In this document: piece after piece, positions 28,738 to 36,771 of the stretch
Layout: the number at the start of each line of letters is the position of its first letter
How positions within the stretch are numbered: position 1 is the stretch's first letter
Assembly: GCA_038316385.1 (NCBI GenBank)
Contig: JBBQAN010000013.1
Coordinates: 25,159 to 89,158 of the forward strand
Source: SZAS-103 sp038316385
GTDB taxonomy: Bacteria > Pseudomonadota > Gammaproteobacteria > Xanthomonadales > Xanthomonadaceae
Length of the DNA stretch: 64,000 nucleotides
Reading direction: 5' to 3'
Made by a program: the position numbers and the translations under genes
Notes under the pieces: generated by a model
The model's database searches: none
The model's input: only the letters and a program-made list of their open reading frames with translations
What the model was told of the DNA's origin: nothing

Positions 28738-30465
28738 ATGCCAAGCGCAACCCTCGAACCGATGCCGTCTTCCAGAAACGGTTCATATATGGGCCGCCTG
28801 TCGCTCGTGTTCGCCGTCTTGATCGCGATCCTCATCACGATCACCGTGAGCGTGTGGCAGACCACCGAGCATTTTGAAGAGCAATCGGGATGGGTTACGC
28901 ATGCGCTGGAAGTCGAGAACCTTACCGAGACTGCGCTTGCCCGCCTCGGCAAAATCGCATCCGCCGCTGTGGTGTACTCAGCGATCGGAGCAGCGCCGCG
29001 CGCTGCGGAATTCGCAGCCGAATCGCCGAAGCTCGATCAAGACCTGCAAGCTTTGACGGACCTGGTCGCGGACAACCCCGAGCAGACGGCACGCGTACGT
29101 TCCTTCACCATTGCCGTGCAAGCGCGGCATGATCTGCTTGAGAAGGCCGTTGCTGCACGGCGTGCGACCGGCATGCTGCCGGAATTACCCGCAGCGGGAC
29201 CCGTGGATGCGCACCGGATCGCGGACAGCATCATCCTGAGCGAGGAGCAACTGCTGGAGCGCCGCCGGAGCGACGTGCGCGCGACCGCATCAGCGACCCG
29301 CATGCTCACTGTCGCAGCCACATTGCTGAGCATCGTTTTCCTCGTAGCGGCATTTCTGGTGATCCGTCGCACGCACGTGCGCCAGATCGAACAACAACAA
29401 ACGTTGCGCCAAGGCAACGTGCAGTTGCAGGCCGCGCTGGAAAAGTCGCAACGGCTCAGCGACAACATGCAGCAACTGGCGCGCTTCGGCGAATTGTTGC
29501 AGACGTGCCGGACCGTGGATGAAATCCGCGAGGGCGTCCAGCATGCGCTCGGTGCACTCCTGCCGGGACTCGGCGGCCGGCTCGCCTTGTTCAATCCGTC
29601 GCAGAACCTGCTCGCAATCGGCGCGCACTGGGGCCAGCATGGACTGATCGCCGAGTCGGTGTTCCCACCGGAAGACTGTCTTGCGCTGCGCCGCGGTCAG
29701 GCCTATCCGCCGGCCGCCGGCAGTGAAGGATTCGTCTGCAAGCACGTGCAATGGCCGAATCCGGATTTCCCCGATTCGAATTATCTGTGCATTCCACTGG
29801 CAGCGCAGGGCGAAGTCATCGGCGTGCTGACACTCGACGCGATGCGCGCGATCGATCCGCACGAACGCAGACTGGCGATTGCCGCTTCCGAACAACTCGC
29901 GCTCGCGCTTGCCAACATGCGCTTGCAGGACACTTTGCGCACGCAATCCATCCGCGATCCCCTGACCGGCCTGTTCAACCGCCGCTATCTTGAGGTCTCA
30001 TTCGAACGCGAACTCCTGCGCGCAACGCGGCGCAAGCTGCCGCTTGCAGTGCTGATGCTCGACATCGACCACTTCAAGCGCTTCAACGACAGCCACGGCC
30101 ACGATGCGGGTGATGCCTTGCTCGCGCATTTCGCCGAAGTGCTCAAGCGCACGACGCGCAAGGAAGATATCGCCTGCCGTTACGGCGGCGAGGAATTCAC
30201 GGTCGTGCTGCAGGAAGCCGACGAAACGATCGCCCAACAGCGCGCCGAGCATCTCCGCATCGCCACTGCCGAAATGAGTGTGACGCATCGGCACATGCAA
30301 CTGGAGCACGTCACCGTATCGATCGGCTATGCCGTGTTCCCGCGCGACGGAAACACCCCCGAAGATCTGCTTCGGCGCGCCGACGTCGCGCTTTACGCCG
30401 CCAAGAAGGCCGGCCGCAACCGCGTCGTATCGGCGCTCGACGATAGTGGTGTCGCATCGGCTTGA
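28738..30465 (+). CDS. Membrane diguanylate cyclase (CHASE3-like, GAF, GGDEF)
   Basis: A 575-aa c-di-GMP synthase anchored in the inner membrane. A membrane helix near residues 18-36 is followed by a periplasmic helical sensor resembling CHASE3. A second helix lies near 185-205. A coiled-coil linker, a GAF domain at about 250-410 and a GGDEF domain follow. The active site is intact (RYGGEEF), and an RxxD inhibitory site (RKED) lies five residues before it, so product feedback is expected. The ATG at 28738 was chosen because it closely precedes the first helix. It is divergent from the glutamate dehydrogenase gene. Confidence 0.9.
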   Translation: MPSATLEPMPSSRNGSYMGRLSLVFAVLIAILITITVSVWQTTEHFEEQSGWVTHALEVENLTETALARLGKIASAAVVYSAIGAAPRAAEFAAESPKLDQDLQALTDLVADNPEQTARVRSFTIAVQARHDLLEKAVAARRATGMLPELPAAGPVDAHRIADSIILSEEQLLERRRSDVRATASATRMLTVAATLLSIVFLVAAFLVIRRTHVRQIEQQQTLRQGNVQLQAALEKSQRLSDNMQQLARFGELLQTCRTVDEIREGVQHALGALLPGLGGRLALFNPSQNLLAIGAHWGQHGLIAESVFPPEDCLALRRGQAYPPAAGSEGFVCKHVQWPNPDFPDSNYLCIPLAAQGEVIGVLTLDAMRAIDPHERRLAIAASEQLALALANMRLQDTLRTQSIRDPLTGLFNRRYLEVSFERELLRATRRKLPLAVLMLDIDHFKRFNDSHGHDAGDALLAHFAEVLKRTTRKEDIACRYGGEEFTVVLQEADETIAQQRAEHLRIATAEMSVTHRHMQLEHVTVSIGYAVFPRDGNTPEDLLRRADVALYAAKKAGRNRVVSALDDSGVASA

Positions 30466-30471
30466 TGCGTC

Positions 30472-30501
30472 AAAAAAAAACCCGAGCGCCGGATCTCGCT
30501 C
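30472..30501 (-). terminator. Rho-independent terminator
   Basis: Read on the minus strand, a GAGCG/CGCTC stem with an eight-base loop is followed by GGG and nine T residues. It would terminate transcripts leaving the acyl-CoA dehydrogenase gene, about 170 bases after its stop. Confidence 0.6.
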
Positions 30502-30669
30502 GTGCCCGCGTAGATATTCGCGTCACAGCGATTGCCTGATCCTCGCTTCGCTCATTCTTCCCTGACGCAATATTCACATTCACACGCGAAGGATGACCAA
30601 AGAGCTGCCACGTTTGGAATCGCGTGACTGCTTGTACTCGGCGTGCATGCGCATGCTGCCGCATCTTCC

Positions 30670-31830
30670 CTACCGCAGCCCAGTCTCATTTCGCGCAATC
30701 ACCAGCCGCTGAATCTCGCTCGTCCCTTCGTAGATCTCGGTGATCTTCGCATCGCGGAAGTACCGCTCCAGCGGCATCTCTTTCGAGTAGCCCATACCAC
30801 CATGGATCTGCACGGCCTGGTGGGTGATCCACATTGCGGCTTCGGAGGCGGTGAGCTTGGCGACTGCAGCCTCGGTGCTGAAACGGCCACCATGTTTCTC
30901 GGTCTGGCCTTTCGTCCATGCGGCGCGCAGCGTGAGCAATAACGACGCGTCCAGCTTGCATTTCATGTCGGCAATCTTGGCCTGGATCATCTGGCAGCTG
31001 CCGTTTGGCTGGCCGAAGCTCTTGCGCTCCTTCACGTAGGCGATGCTCGCCTCGTAGGCGGCGCGCGACAGGCCGATCGCCTGCGAGGCGATGCCGATCC
31101 GACCGGCGTCGAGCACGCTCATTGCAACCTTGAAACCCTGACCTTCCGCGCCGAGCACTTCATCGGGCTGCACCATGTAATCGTCGAACTCGATCTCGCA
31201 GGTCGCCGAGGCGCGGATGCCGAGCTTGGGTTCGGTTTTGCCGCAACGGAATCCTGCTCGCGCAGTGTCAATCAGAAACGCGGTGATGCCGCGTGCGCCC
31301 TTCGCGGGGTCGGTCATTGCGAACAGCACGATGTATTTCGCGACCGGGCCGGAGGTGATCCAGCTCTTCTTGCCGTTGACGACGAAGGTGCCGTCGCCCT
31401 GCTTGACCGCCCTGCACTTCATCGCGGTGGCGTCGGAACCTGATTGCGGCTCGGTCAGTGCGAACGCGCCGATCTCTTTCCCCTCGGCAATCGCACGCAC
31501 GTATTTCTGTTTTTGTTCCTCGGTGCCAAACTTGAGAATACCGTTGCAGAACAGCGAATTGTTGACCGACATGATGGTCGAATGCGCGGCATCAGCGGCA
31601 GCGATTTCGACCATCGCGAGTACATAGGCAATCGGATCCATTCCTGCACCGCCATATTCGGCCGGCACCTCGATGCCCATCAAACCATTCTCGCCAAGCA
31701 ATTTGATATTCGCCAGCGGGAACTCACCGGACTTGTCGAAGCCCTCGGCGCTCGGCGCGATTTTTTCCTGGGCGATGCGCCGCGCTACGTCCTGGATCAA
31801 CAACTGCTCTTCGGTGAACTGGAAATCCAT
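30670..31830 (-). CDS. Acyl-CoA dehydrogenase
   Basis: An FAD-dependent dehydrogenase of fatty or branched-chain acyl-CoA beta-oxidation, 386 aa. Family signatures are visible: ALTEPQSGSDATAM near residue 130, KSWITSGPVAKY near 155, and IHGGMGYSKEMPLERYFRD with YEGTSEIQRLVIARN at the C-terminus. The catalytic Glu is expected in the YEGTSEIQ segment, as in short-chain enzymes. The ATG at 31830 matches family starts (MDFQFTEEQLLIQD). The closest type is butyryl/short-chain, but chain length cannot be settled here. The terminator at about 30.47 kb is downstream. Confidence 0.93.
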   Translation of the reverse strand: MDFQFTEEQLLIQDVARRIAQEKIAPSAEGFDKSGEFPLANIKLLGENGLMGIEVPAEYGGAGMDPIAYVLAMVEIAAADAAHSTIMSVNNSLFCNGILKFGTEEQKQKYVRAIAEGKEIGAFALTEPQSGSDATAMKCRAVKQGDGTFVVNGKKSWITSGPVAKYIVLFAMTDPAKGARGITAFLIDTARAGFRCGKTEPKLGIRASATCEIEFDDYMVQPDEVLGAEGQGFKVAMSVLDAGRIGIASQAIGLSRAAYEASIAYVKERKSFGQPNGSCQMIQAKIADMKCKLDASLLLTLRAAWTKGQTEKHGGRFSTEAAVAKLTASEAAMWITHQAVQIHGGMGYSKEMPLERYFRDAKITEIYEGTSEIQRLVIARNETGLR

Positions 31831-31903
31831 GGCTCTGCCTCGCGATAACGAATGCATTCATTGTAACGGGTGCGCTTCGGATGTTGCCCGACAACCCGGA
31901 CAA

Positions 31904-33247
31904 TCAGGCTTTCGACCGCAGATCAGCTTCCACCATATCGATTTCCGACATCGATTCCACGCCACCAGCGGCATCCAGCCAGCGCTGAAAATCCTCACTC
32001 GACATCGGCTTGCCCAGCAGATAGCCCTGCGCGATATCGCAATGTGCCTCCTGCAGGAACTCCAGCGTCGCTTCGTCCTCAATGCCTTCTGCGACTACCG
32101 ACATTCCAAAGCGGTGCGCCAAGTCGATGATGAGATGGCTGATCTCGGCGCACGCAGGTTCGGTGAGCAGATCCGACACGAATGACTTGTCGATCTTCAA
32201 TTCATCCGCTGGGATATTGCGGAAATAGGCAAGGCAGGAATAGCCCGTTCCAAAGTCGTCGATCGACACTTTTACGCCCATTTCGCGAATCCGCGAGAGA
32301 ATATTGAAACTCGATTCCGGCGACACCACCAACGAGCGCTCGGTGATCTCAAGAGTCAGGTTGATGCGATCCCTCACCCACAGATTAAGCGCGCTGCCGA
32401 TGATATCGGCGAGATCCTCATGTGCGACGAGATCCGCCGACACGTTCACCGCAATCGACAGGTCACCAAAATCGTGCTTCCAGTCGCTGGCTTGGCGCAA
32501 GGCCGTATTCAAGGCCCACAAGGTCAATGCCTTGATCTGGCCGGTGCGCTCCGCAACCGGGATGAACAGGTCGGGTGAGACCGCGCCCCGGGTACGACTC
32601 GTCCAGCGCATCAAGGCCTCAGCGCCCACCGGCTTGCGGGTCCTGCAATCGACCTTCGGTTGGTAATGCATGACCAGTTCACCGCGGGCAAGCGCGTTGG
32701 AGAGTTCGATCTCCATGTCCCAATATTCCGAAAGGTTGTCGCTCAGGCTGGTATCAACCGCGAAAGCGTACGGTTCGCGGTTCGAACGTGCTGCGATGAC
32801 AGCGCGCTCGGCCAGTTGCACGAGGGTGTCGGCATGAGTCGCGTTGATCGGGCAAAGTGCCGCGCCGACGGTCACGCCGACCTTGACCCGGCCTTGGCGC
32901 GCTTCAAACGGCAGGTCGAGGAGGCGAAACAATTTCTGGATGGCCAACTCGGCGTGGCCTCGATTCATGATGCCAGGAAGGATCAGAGCAAAACGGTTGT
33001 CGCCGATGCGTGCCGCGAAATCATGGGCGCGAGCAACCCGGCCGATCAATGTGCCAACGTGTTGCAGTATCAGATCGCCGAACTCGTACCCGTGGGTATT
33101 GTTCATCGCCTTGAAGCCGCCGATATCGACCACCAGCAGCGCAAGCCCGCCGCGTTTTTCATTGGCATAGCCGACCTGCCGCCGGAGCGCAAGAAAAAAA
33201 CCCCTTCGATTGTGCAGGCCTGTTAAATCGTCGTGCGTCGCATTCAT
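31904..33247 (-). CDS. GGDEF-EAL protein with degenerate GGDEF (probable c-di-GMP phosphodiesterase)
   Basis: A 447-aa cytoplasmic protein. The GGDEF domain spans about residues 1-170, but its active site is RIGDNRF instead of GG[DE]EF, so it should not make c-di-GMP. The EAL domain spans about 190-440 and keeps the catalytic set: GAEALMRW near 211, NVSADLV, EITERS, IDDFGTGYS near 329 and KIDKSFV. Hydrolysis of c-di-GMP is therefore likely. It starts seven bases after the stop of the HD-GYP gene, so the two form an operon. Confidence 0.9.
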   Translation of the reverse strand: MNATHDDLTGLHNRRGFFLALRRQVGYANEKRGGLALLVVDIGGFKAMNNTHGYEFGDLILQHVGTLIGRVARAHDFAARIGDNRFALILPGIMNRGHAELAIQKLFRLLDLPFEARQGRVKVGVTVGAALCPINATHADTLVQLAERAVIAARSNREPYAFAVDTSLSDNLSEYWDMEIELSNALARGELVMHYQPKVDCRTRKPVGAEALMRWTSRTRGAVSPDLFIPVAERTGQIKALTLWALNTALRQASDWKHDFGDLSIAVNVSADLVAHEDLADIIGSALNLWVRDRINLTLEITERSLVVSPESSFNILSRIREMGVKVSIDDFGTGYSCLAYFRNIPADELKIDKSFVSDLLTEPACAEISHLIIDLAHRFGMSVVAEGIEDEATLEFLQEAHCDIAQGYLLGKPMSSEDFQRWLDAAGGVESMSEIDMVEADLRSKA

Positions 33248-33254
33248 TGGAGCG

Positions 33255-34499
33255 TCAATCCAGGAATAATTCTTGTGGATCCAGCCCGTACGCACCGTTC
33301 GGCAATCCACCCTTCACACCGAGCGGCTGTCCAAGGTCGTCATATTCCACCAGACTCAGATCGAGTGTCACAAAGTCGCTTGCTGGCTGTTTGTCCTTGT
33401 CCAGCAAGATCATCACGCTGGGGCGCAACCGCTTGAGCCCGTGCACGACTGTGATGACGCCGACGCGCCCGTCGGCCAACTCGACAAGCGTTCCGATTGG
33501 ATAGATGCCGCTGGTCTGGATGAATTGCTCCACCAGTTCAGGCTGGAACAGAGTTCCACGTTGTTCGTAAAGCTTTGCAACCGCGTTGTGTGGGGAAAGG
33601 ATCGCGGCATACGGTCGCTTCGAAATCATAGCGTCGTAGCTGTCGACGAGCCCGAGGATGCGGCCATAGATTGGAATATTGGTTCCGCTCAAACCGTTCG
33701 GATAGCCGCTTCCATCATGGCGTTCGTGATGCGTCGCCACGATCTCGATAATCTGCGGTGTCGCGCCGTCGGCATTACCGAGAATATCGAGGCTGTACTG
33801 GACGTGTTGCCGCGCGAGCGCGATTTCCTCTGGTTCCAGCGCGGACGGCTTGAGGAGCAGTTCGATCGGCAGCCGGACCTTTCCGACATCGGCCAGCAAC
33901 CCGGCCAGCGACAACTTTTGAAGTTCCGATTTCTCAAGCCCGAGATGGCGACCGAACGCGACCACCCAGATCGCGCAGCCGAGGGCGTGCTGGTAACTGT
34001 AGGAATCGCGATGTTTCATCTCCCTCAGCCAGGTGAAAGCGGACGGATTGCGGACGATCGAGTCGACCATTGCGTCGACGCCGTCCCTCAGAACGTGCAG
34101 GTCCAGGTGCCTGCCTTCTTCCAGATCCGCCATCATCTCCCTGATGCCGCGATCCACCGTTCCGTGAACGACAATCGCCGTCTTCAACTCAGCGTCGAAG
34201 TCCGAACGATCCTCCCAATTAGTCTTGCGAAGCGCCGCGATCTCAGCCTGCGCGCGCGCATTTTTGATGAGCTCGGATTCGTCGAATGTGACAAAGCGAA
34301 TGTCAGGCGAGCTTCCACGCGTGGTGTCGACATAGACGGAATTGCAGATCCGCTGGAGCGTGCGGATCTCCTCGTCGTTCCTCAATCGGAGCCCTTCCAG
34401 CGGAAATGGCGTGCCGATCCACGGACGATCCAGCCGGCTCACGAACATGCCTGTCGTCAGTCCCCGCACGCTGACTTTCAATTCGTGCGGCTCGATCAA
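33255..34499 (-). CDS. DUF3391 / HD-GYP domain protein with altered HD pair
   Basis: A 414-aa protein with an N-terminal DUF3391 region (about 1-130) and a C-terminal HD-GYP domain. The GYP motif HHERHDGSGYPNGLSG is intact near residue 258. At the place of the HD pair, the sequence reads LLADVGK (near 203) instead of the canonical LLHDIGK, so a metal-ligand histidine is missing. The protein may be a weak c-di-GMP phosphodiesterase or a sensor. It is co-transcribed with the EAL protein downstream. A divergent regulatory gene starts about 200 bases away. Confidence 0.88.
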   Translation of the reverse strand: MIEPHELKVSVRGLTTGMFVSRLDRPWIGTPFPLEGLRLRNDEEIRTLQRICNSVYVDTTRGSSPDIRFVTFDESELIKNARAQAEIAALRKTNWEDRSDFDAELKTAIVVHGTVDRGIREMMADLEEGRHLDLHVLRDGVDAMVDSIVRNPSAFTWLREMKHRDSYSYQHALGCAIWVVAFGRHLGLEKSELQKLSLAGLLADVGKVRLPIELLLKPSALEPEEIALARQHVQYSLDILGNADGATPQIIEIVATHHERHDGSGYPNGLSGTNIPIYGRILGLVDSYDAMISKRPYAAILSPHNAVAKLYEQRGTLFQPELVEQFIQTSGIYPIGTLVELADGRVGVITVVHGLKRLRPSVMILLDKDKQPASDFVTLDLSLVEYDDLGQPLGVKGGLPNGAYGLDPQELFLD

Positions 34500-34676
34500 C
34501 TCCGGTCAACTCCTCACGCATGCCAAAACGTTTGTCGCCAAGCCGCCAGATTTTCGCTCAACCGCGCGCGAATGTTTCGTGAAGCATACCCATAACCGGG
34601 GTCATACGTCGCCGGAACAGATTATTGACGGCACGGCAATCCTTGACGCCATCCCTGTGCCGACCTAATCTACATA

Positions 34677-34703
34677 TATCTCTGAATCAAGATACAAGGA
34701 TAT
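34677..34703. promoter_or_regulatory. Inverted repeat, probable operator of the ArsR-methyltransferase/metH operon
   Basis: TATCT (34677-34681) and AGATA (34690-34694) form a perfect five-base inverted repeat. A wider ATATC/GATAT pair (34676-34680 and 34699-34703) overlaps it. It ends two bases before the regulator's ATG, and AAGGA inside it is the ribosome-binding site. ArsR-type regulators of the SahR type bind such AT-rich palindromes before methionine-cycle genes. Autoregulation is inferred from position. Confidence 0.5.
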
Positions 34704-34705
34704 TT

Positions 34706-35632
34706 ATGCATCTGGAGGACTGGTCCTCCTGTTTGCGGGTGCTGGCCGACCCGACGCGGGTGCGCTTGCTTGCCTTGCTCGAGCGCGAAGAACTGACCGT
34801 CGCCGAACTCGCCGCCGTCACGCGCCTCGCGCAGCCGCGGGTGTCGACCCACTTGGCACGGTTAAAGGAAGCAGGGTTAGTGCGCGACCGTCGCGCCGGC
34901 GTGTCGGCGTATTACCGATTCAGCGACGATCTAGACGGTGCCGAGGCCGCGCTGTGGCGCGCATTGCGCGAGGGCACTGACGATCCATTGTTGCGCCAGG
35001 ACGCCGAGCACTTGCCCGCAGTCCTCGCAATGCGCGCAGCCGACCAGAACTGGGCCGATTCTGTGGCCGGCGATATGGAGCGCCACTATTCGCCGGGCCG
35101 CACATGGGAAGCGATGGCGCGCGCGACATTGCCGCTGCTTGCTCCCGGCGACGTGCTCGACATCGCATCCGGCGACGGTGTGCTTGCCGAACTGCTTGCT
35201 CCGCATGCGAAAAGCTACGTCTGCGTGGATGCGAGCGAGCGTGTCGTTTCGGCCGCACGCGAACGCCTCAAACCGCATCGCAATGTGCGCGTACTGAGCG
35301 GCGACATGCACGCATTGCAACTTGCGGACGCGAGCTTCGATCTCGCCTTGCTGATGCAGGCGCTGACGTATTCCGAGCGCCCCGCCGCCGCAGTCGCCGA
35401 AGCCGCGCGCCTGCTGCGACCGAGTGGACGGCTGGTGGTAACCAGCCTTGCGCGCCACGAACACCGCGACGCAGTCGAGCCATACGGTCACGCCAATCTT
35501 GGTTTCACCACGCGCGAACTGAGCAAGATGGCCGAAAAAGCGAAGTTGCGCGTGCTGTCCTGCGAAGCGGTCACGCGCGAGAAACGCGCGCCACATTTCG
35601 AAGTTCTCTCAATGCATGCGGTGAAGGAGTGA
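34706..35632 (+). CDS. ArsR-family regulator fused to a SAM-dependent methyltransferase domain
   Basis: A 308-aa protein. The N-terminal winged helix (about residues 5-80; LADPTRVRLLALLE, RVSTHLARLKEAGLVRDRRAG) is ArsR-type. A class I methyltransferase fold follows at about 130-305, with motif I VLDIASGDGVLAELL near 149. It lies five bases before metH, so it is probably the transcriptional regulator of methionine synthase, sensing SAH or SAM (SahR-like). Whether the methyltransferase domain is catalytic or only senses ligand cannot be told. AAGGA is five bases before the ATG. Confidence 0.9.
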   Translation: MHLEDWSSCLRVLADPTRVRLLALLEREELTVAELAAVTRLAQPRVSTHLARLKEAGLVRDRRAGVSAYYRFSDDLDGAEAALWRALREGTDDPLLRQDAEHLPAVLAMRAADQNWADSVAGDMERHYSPGRTWEAMARATLPLLAPGDVLDIASGDGVLAELLAPHAKSYVCVDASERVVSAARERLKPHRNVRVLSGDMHALQLADASFDLALLMQALTYSERPAAAVAEAARLLRPSGRLVVTSLARHEHRDAVEPYGHANLGFTTRELSKMAEKAKLRVLSCEAVTREKRAPHFEVLSMHAVKE

Positions 35633-35637
35633 GTGAT

Positions 35638-36771
35638 ATGCAAATCCATCGCGAAAACCCGCACATCCATGTGAGGGCAGTCAATGCAATGCCCTATAAA
35701 AACCCCGAACGCGTCGCACAACTCGATGCTGCGCTGGCGAACCGCATACTGATCATCGACGGCGCAATGGGTACGATGATTCAGCAGCATGAATTGCACG
35801 AGGCGGATTTCCGTGGCGAGCGTTTCGCCGACGGCCGCGACAGCCAGCACGACTATGCCGACGCGCCGATCGTGCACCACGACCTGAAAGGCAACAACGA
35901 CCTGCTGACGCTGACGCGCCCCGATGTGATCGGCTCTGTGCATACCGCGTATCTCGATGCAGGCGCCGACCTGATCGAGACCAATACCTTCAACAGCACC
36001 ACGATCAGTCAACTCGACTACGGCCTGCAGCATCTCGCGCGCGAACTCAACTTTGCGGGCGCGAAACTCGCGCGCGCCTGTTGCGACGAAGCCGAGCGCA
36101 AGGATCCATCGCGTCCGCGCTTCGTGATAGGCGTACTCGGCCCGACCAGTCGCACTGCATCGCTGAGCCCGGACGTCAACGATCCGGGCTTCCGCAACAT
36201 CGACTTCGACAGTCTGGCCGCCGCCTACCGCGACGCTGCCGAAGGTCTGATTGAAGGCGGCGCCGATACGATCATGGTCGAAACCGTATTCGACACCTTG
36301 AACGCGAAAGCCGCATTGTTTGCTATCGACGACGTATTTGCCGCGATGGGTATGCGATTGCCGGTGATGGTATCCGGCACGATCACCGACAAATCCGGCC
36401 GCACTTTGTCCGGACAGACTACCGATGCGTTCTGGTATTCGCTGCGCCATGCCAGGCCGCTCGCGATCGGACTCAATTGCGCGCTCGGCGCGAAGGATCT
36501 GCGTGCATACGTGGACATGCTGTCGGAAGTCGCCGACTGCTATATCAGCTGCCATCCGAATGCTGGCTTGCCGAACGCGTTCGGCGGCTACGACGAAACT
36601 CCGGCCGATATGGCGCGGATGCTGCGCGAGTTCGCAATGTCCGGGCTGTTGAATCTGGTCGGCGGCTGCTGCGGCACGACACCTGCGCATATCCGCGCGA
36701 TCGCCGATGCAGTTGCCGGCGTGCCTCGCCGCTTACTGCCGGGCGCAACCGAAGAAGCCGCCGCCGCATGA
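35638..36771 (+). CDS. metH: Methionine synthase, homocysteine-binding module (split MetH)
   Basis: A 377-aa protein equal to the first domain of cobalamin-dependent methionine synthase. It carries the homocysteine S-methyltransferase barrel with DGAMGTMIQ near residue 40 and ETNTFNST near 120. The zinc cysteines are in NCALG near 281 and GGCCGT near 343. The ATG at 35638 has AAGGAG eight bases upstream; ATG at 35689 is a possible shorter start. The stop overlaps the next ATG (ATGA), so the two halves are made together and must associate. Single-gene MetH is about 1200 aa, and this cut falls between the homocysteine and pterin domains. Confidence 0.94.
   Translation: MQIHRENPHIHVRAVNAMPYKNPERVAQLDAALANRILIIDGAMGTMIQQHELHEADFRGERFADGRDSQHDYADAPIVHHDLKGNNDLLTLTRPDVIGSVHTAYLDAGADLIETNTFNSTTISQLDYGLQHLARELNFAGAKLARACCDEAERKDPSRPRFVIGVLGPTSRTASLSPDVNDPGFRNIDFDSLAAAYRDAAEGLIEGGADTIMVETVFDTLNAKAALFAIDDVFAAMGMRLPVMVSGTITDKSGRTLSGQTTDAFWYSLRHARPLAIGLNCALGAKDLRAYVDMLSEVADCYISCHPNAGLPNAFGGYDETPADMARMLREFAMSGLLNLVGGCCGTTPAHIRAIADAVAGVPRRLLPGATEEAAAA

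Noticed and set aside
35104..35637. A much longer N-terminus for the first metH gene
   Set aside because: The extension overlaps the methyltransferase regulator in another frame and is Arg-rich and non-homologous; ATG 35638 has a good AAGGAG.
35488..36690. A 400-codon minus-strand open frame opposite metH
   Set aside because: It is antisense to the conserved homocysteine-binding domain and has no motifs of its own.
36477..36767. A longer N-terminus for the second metH gene
   Set aside because: It overlaps the conserved zinc-site end of the first metH gene; the ATGA junction at 36768 is the natural start.
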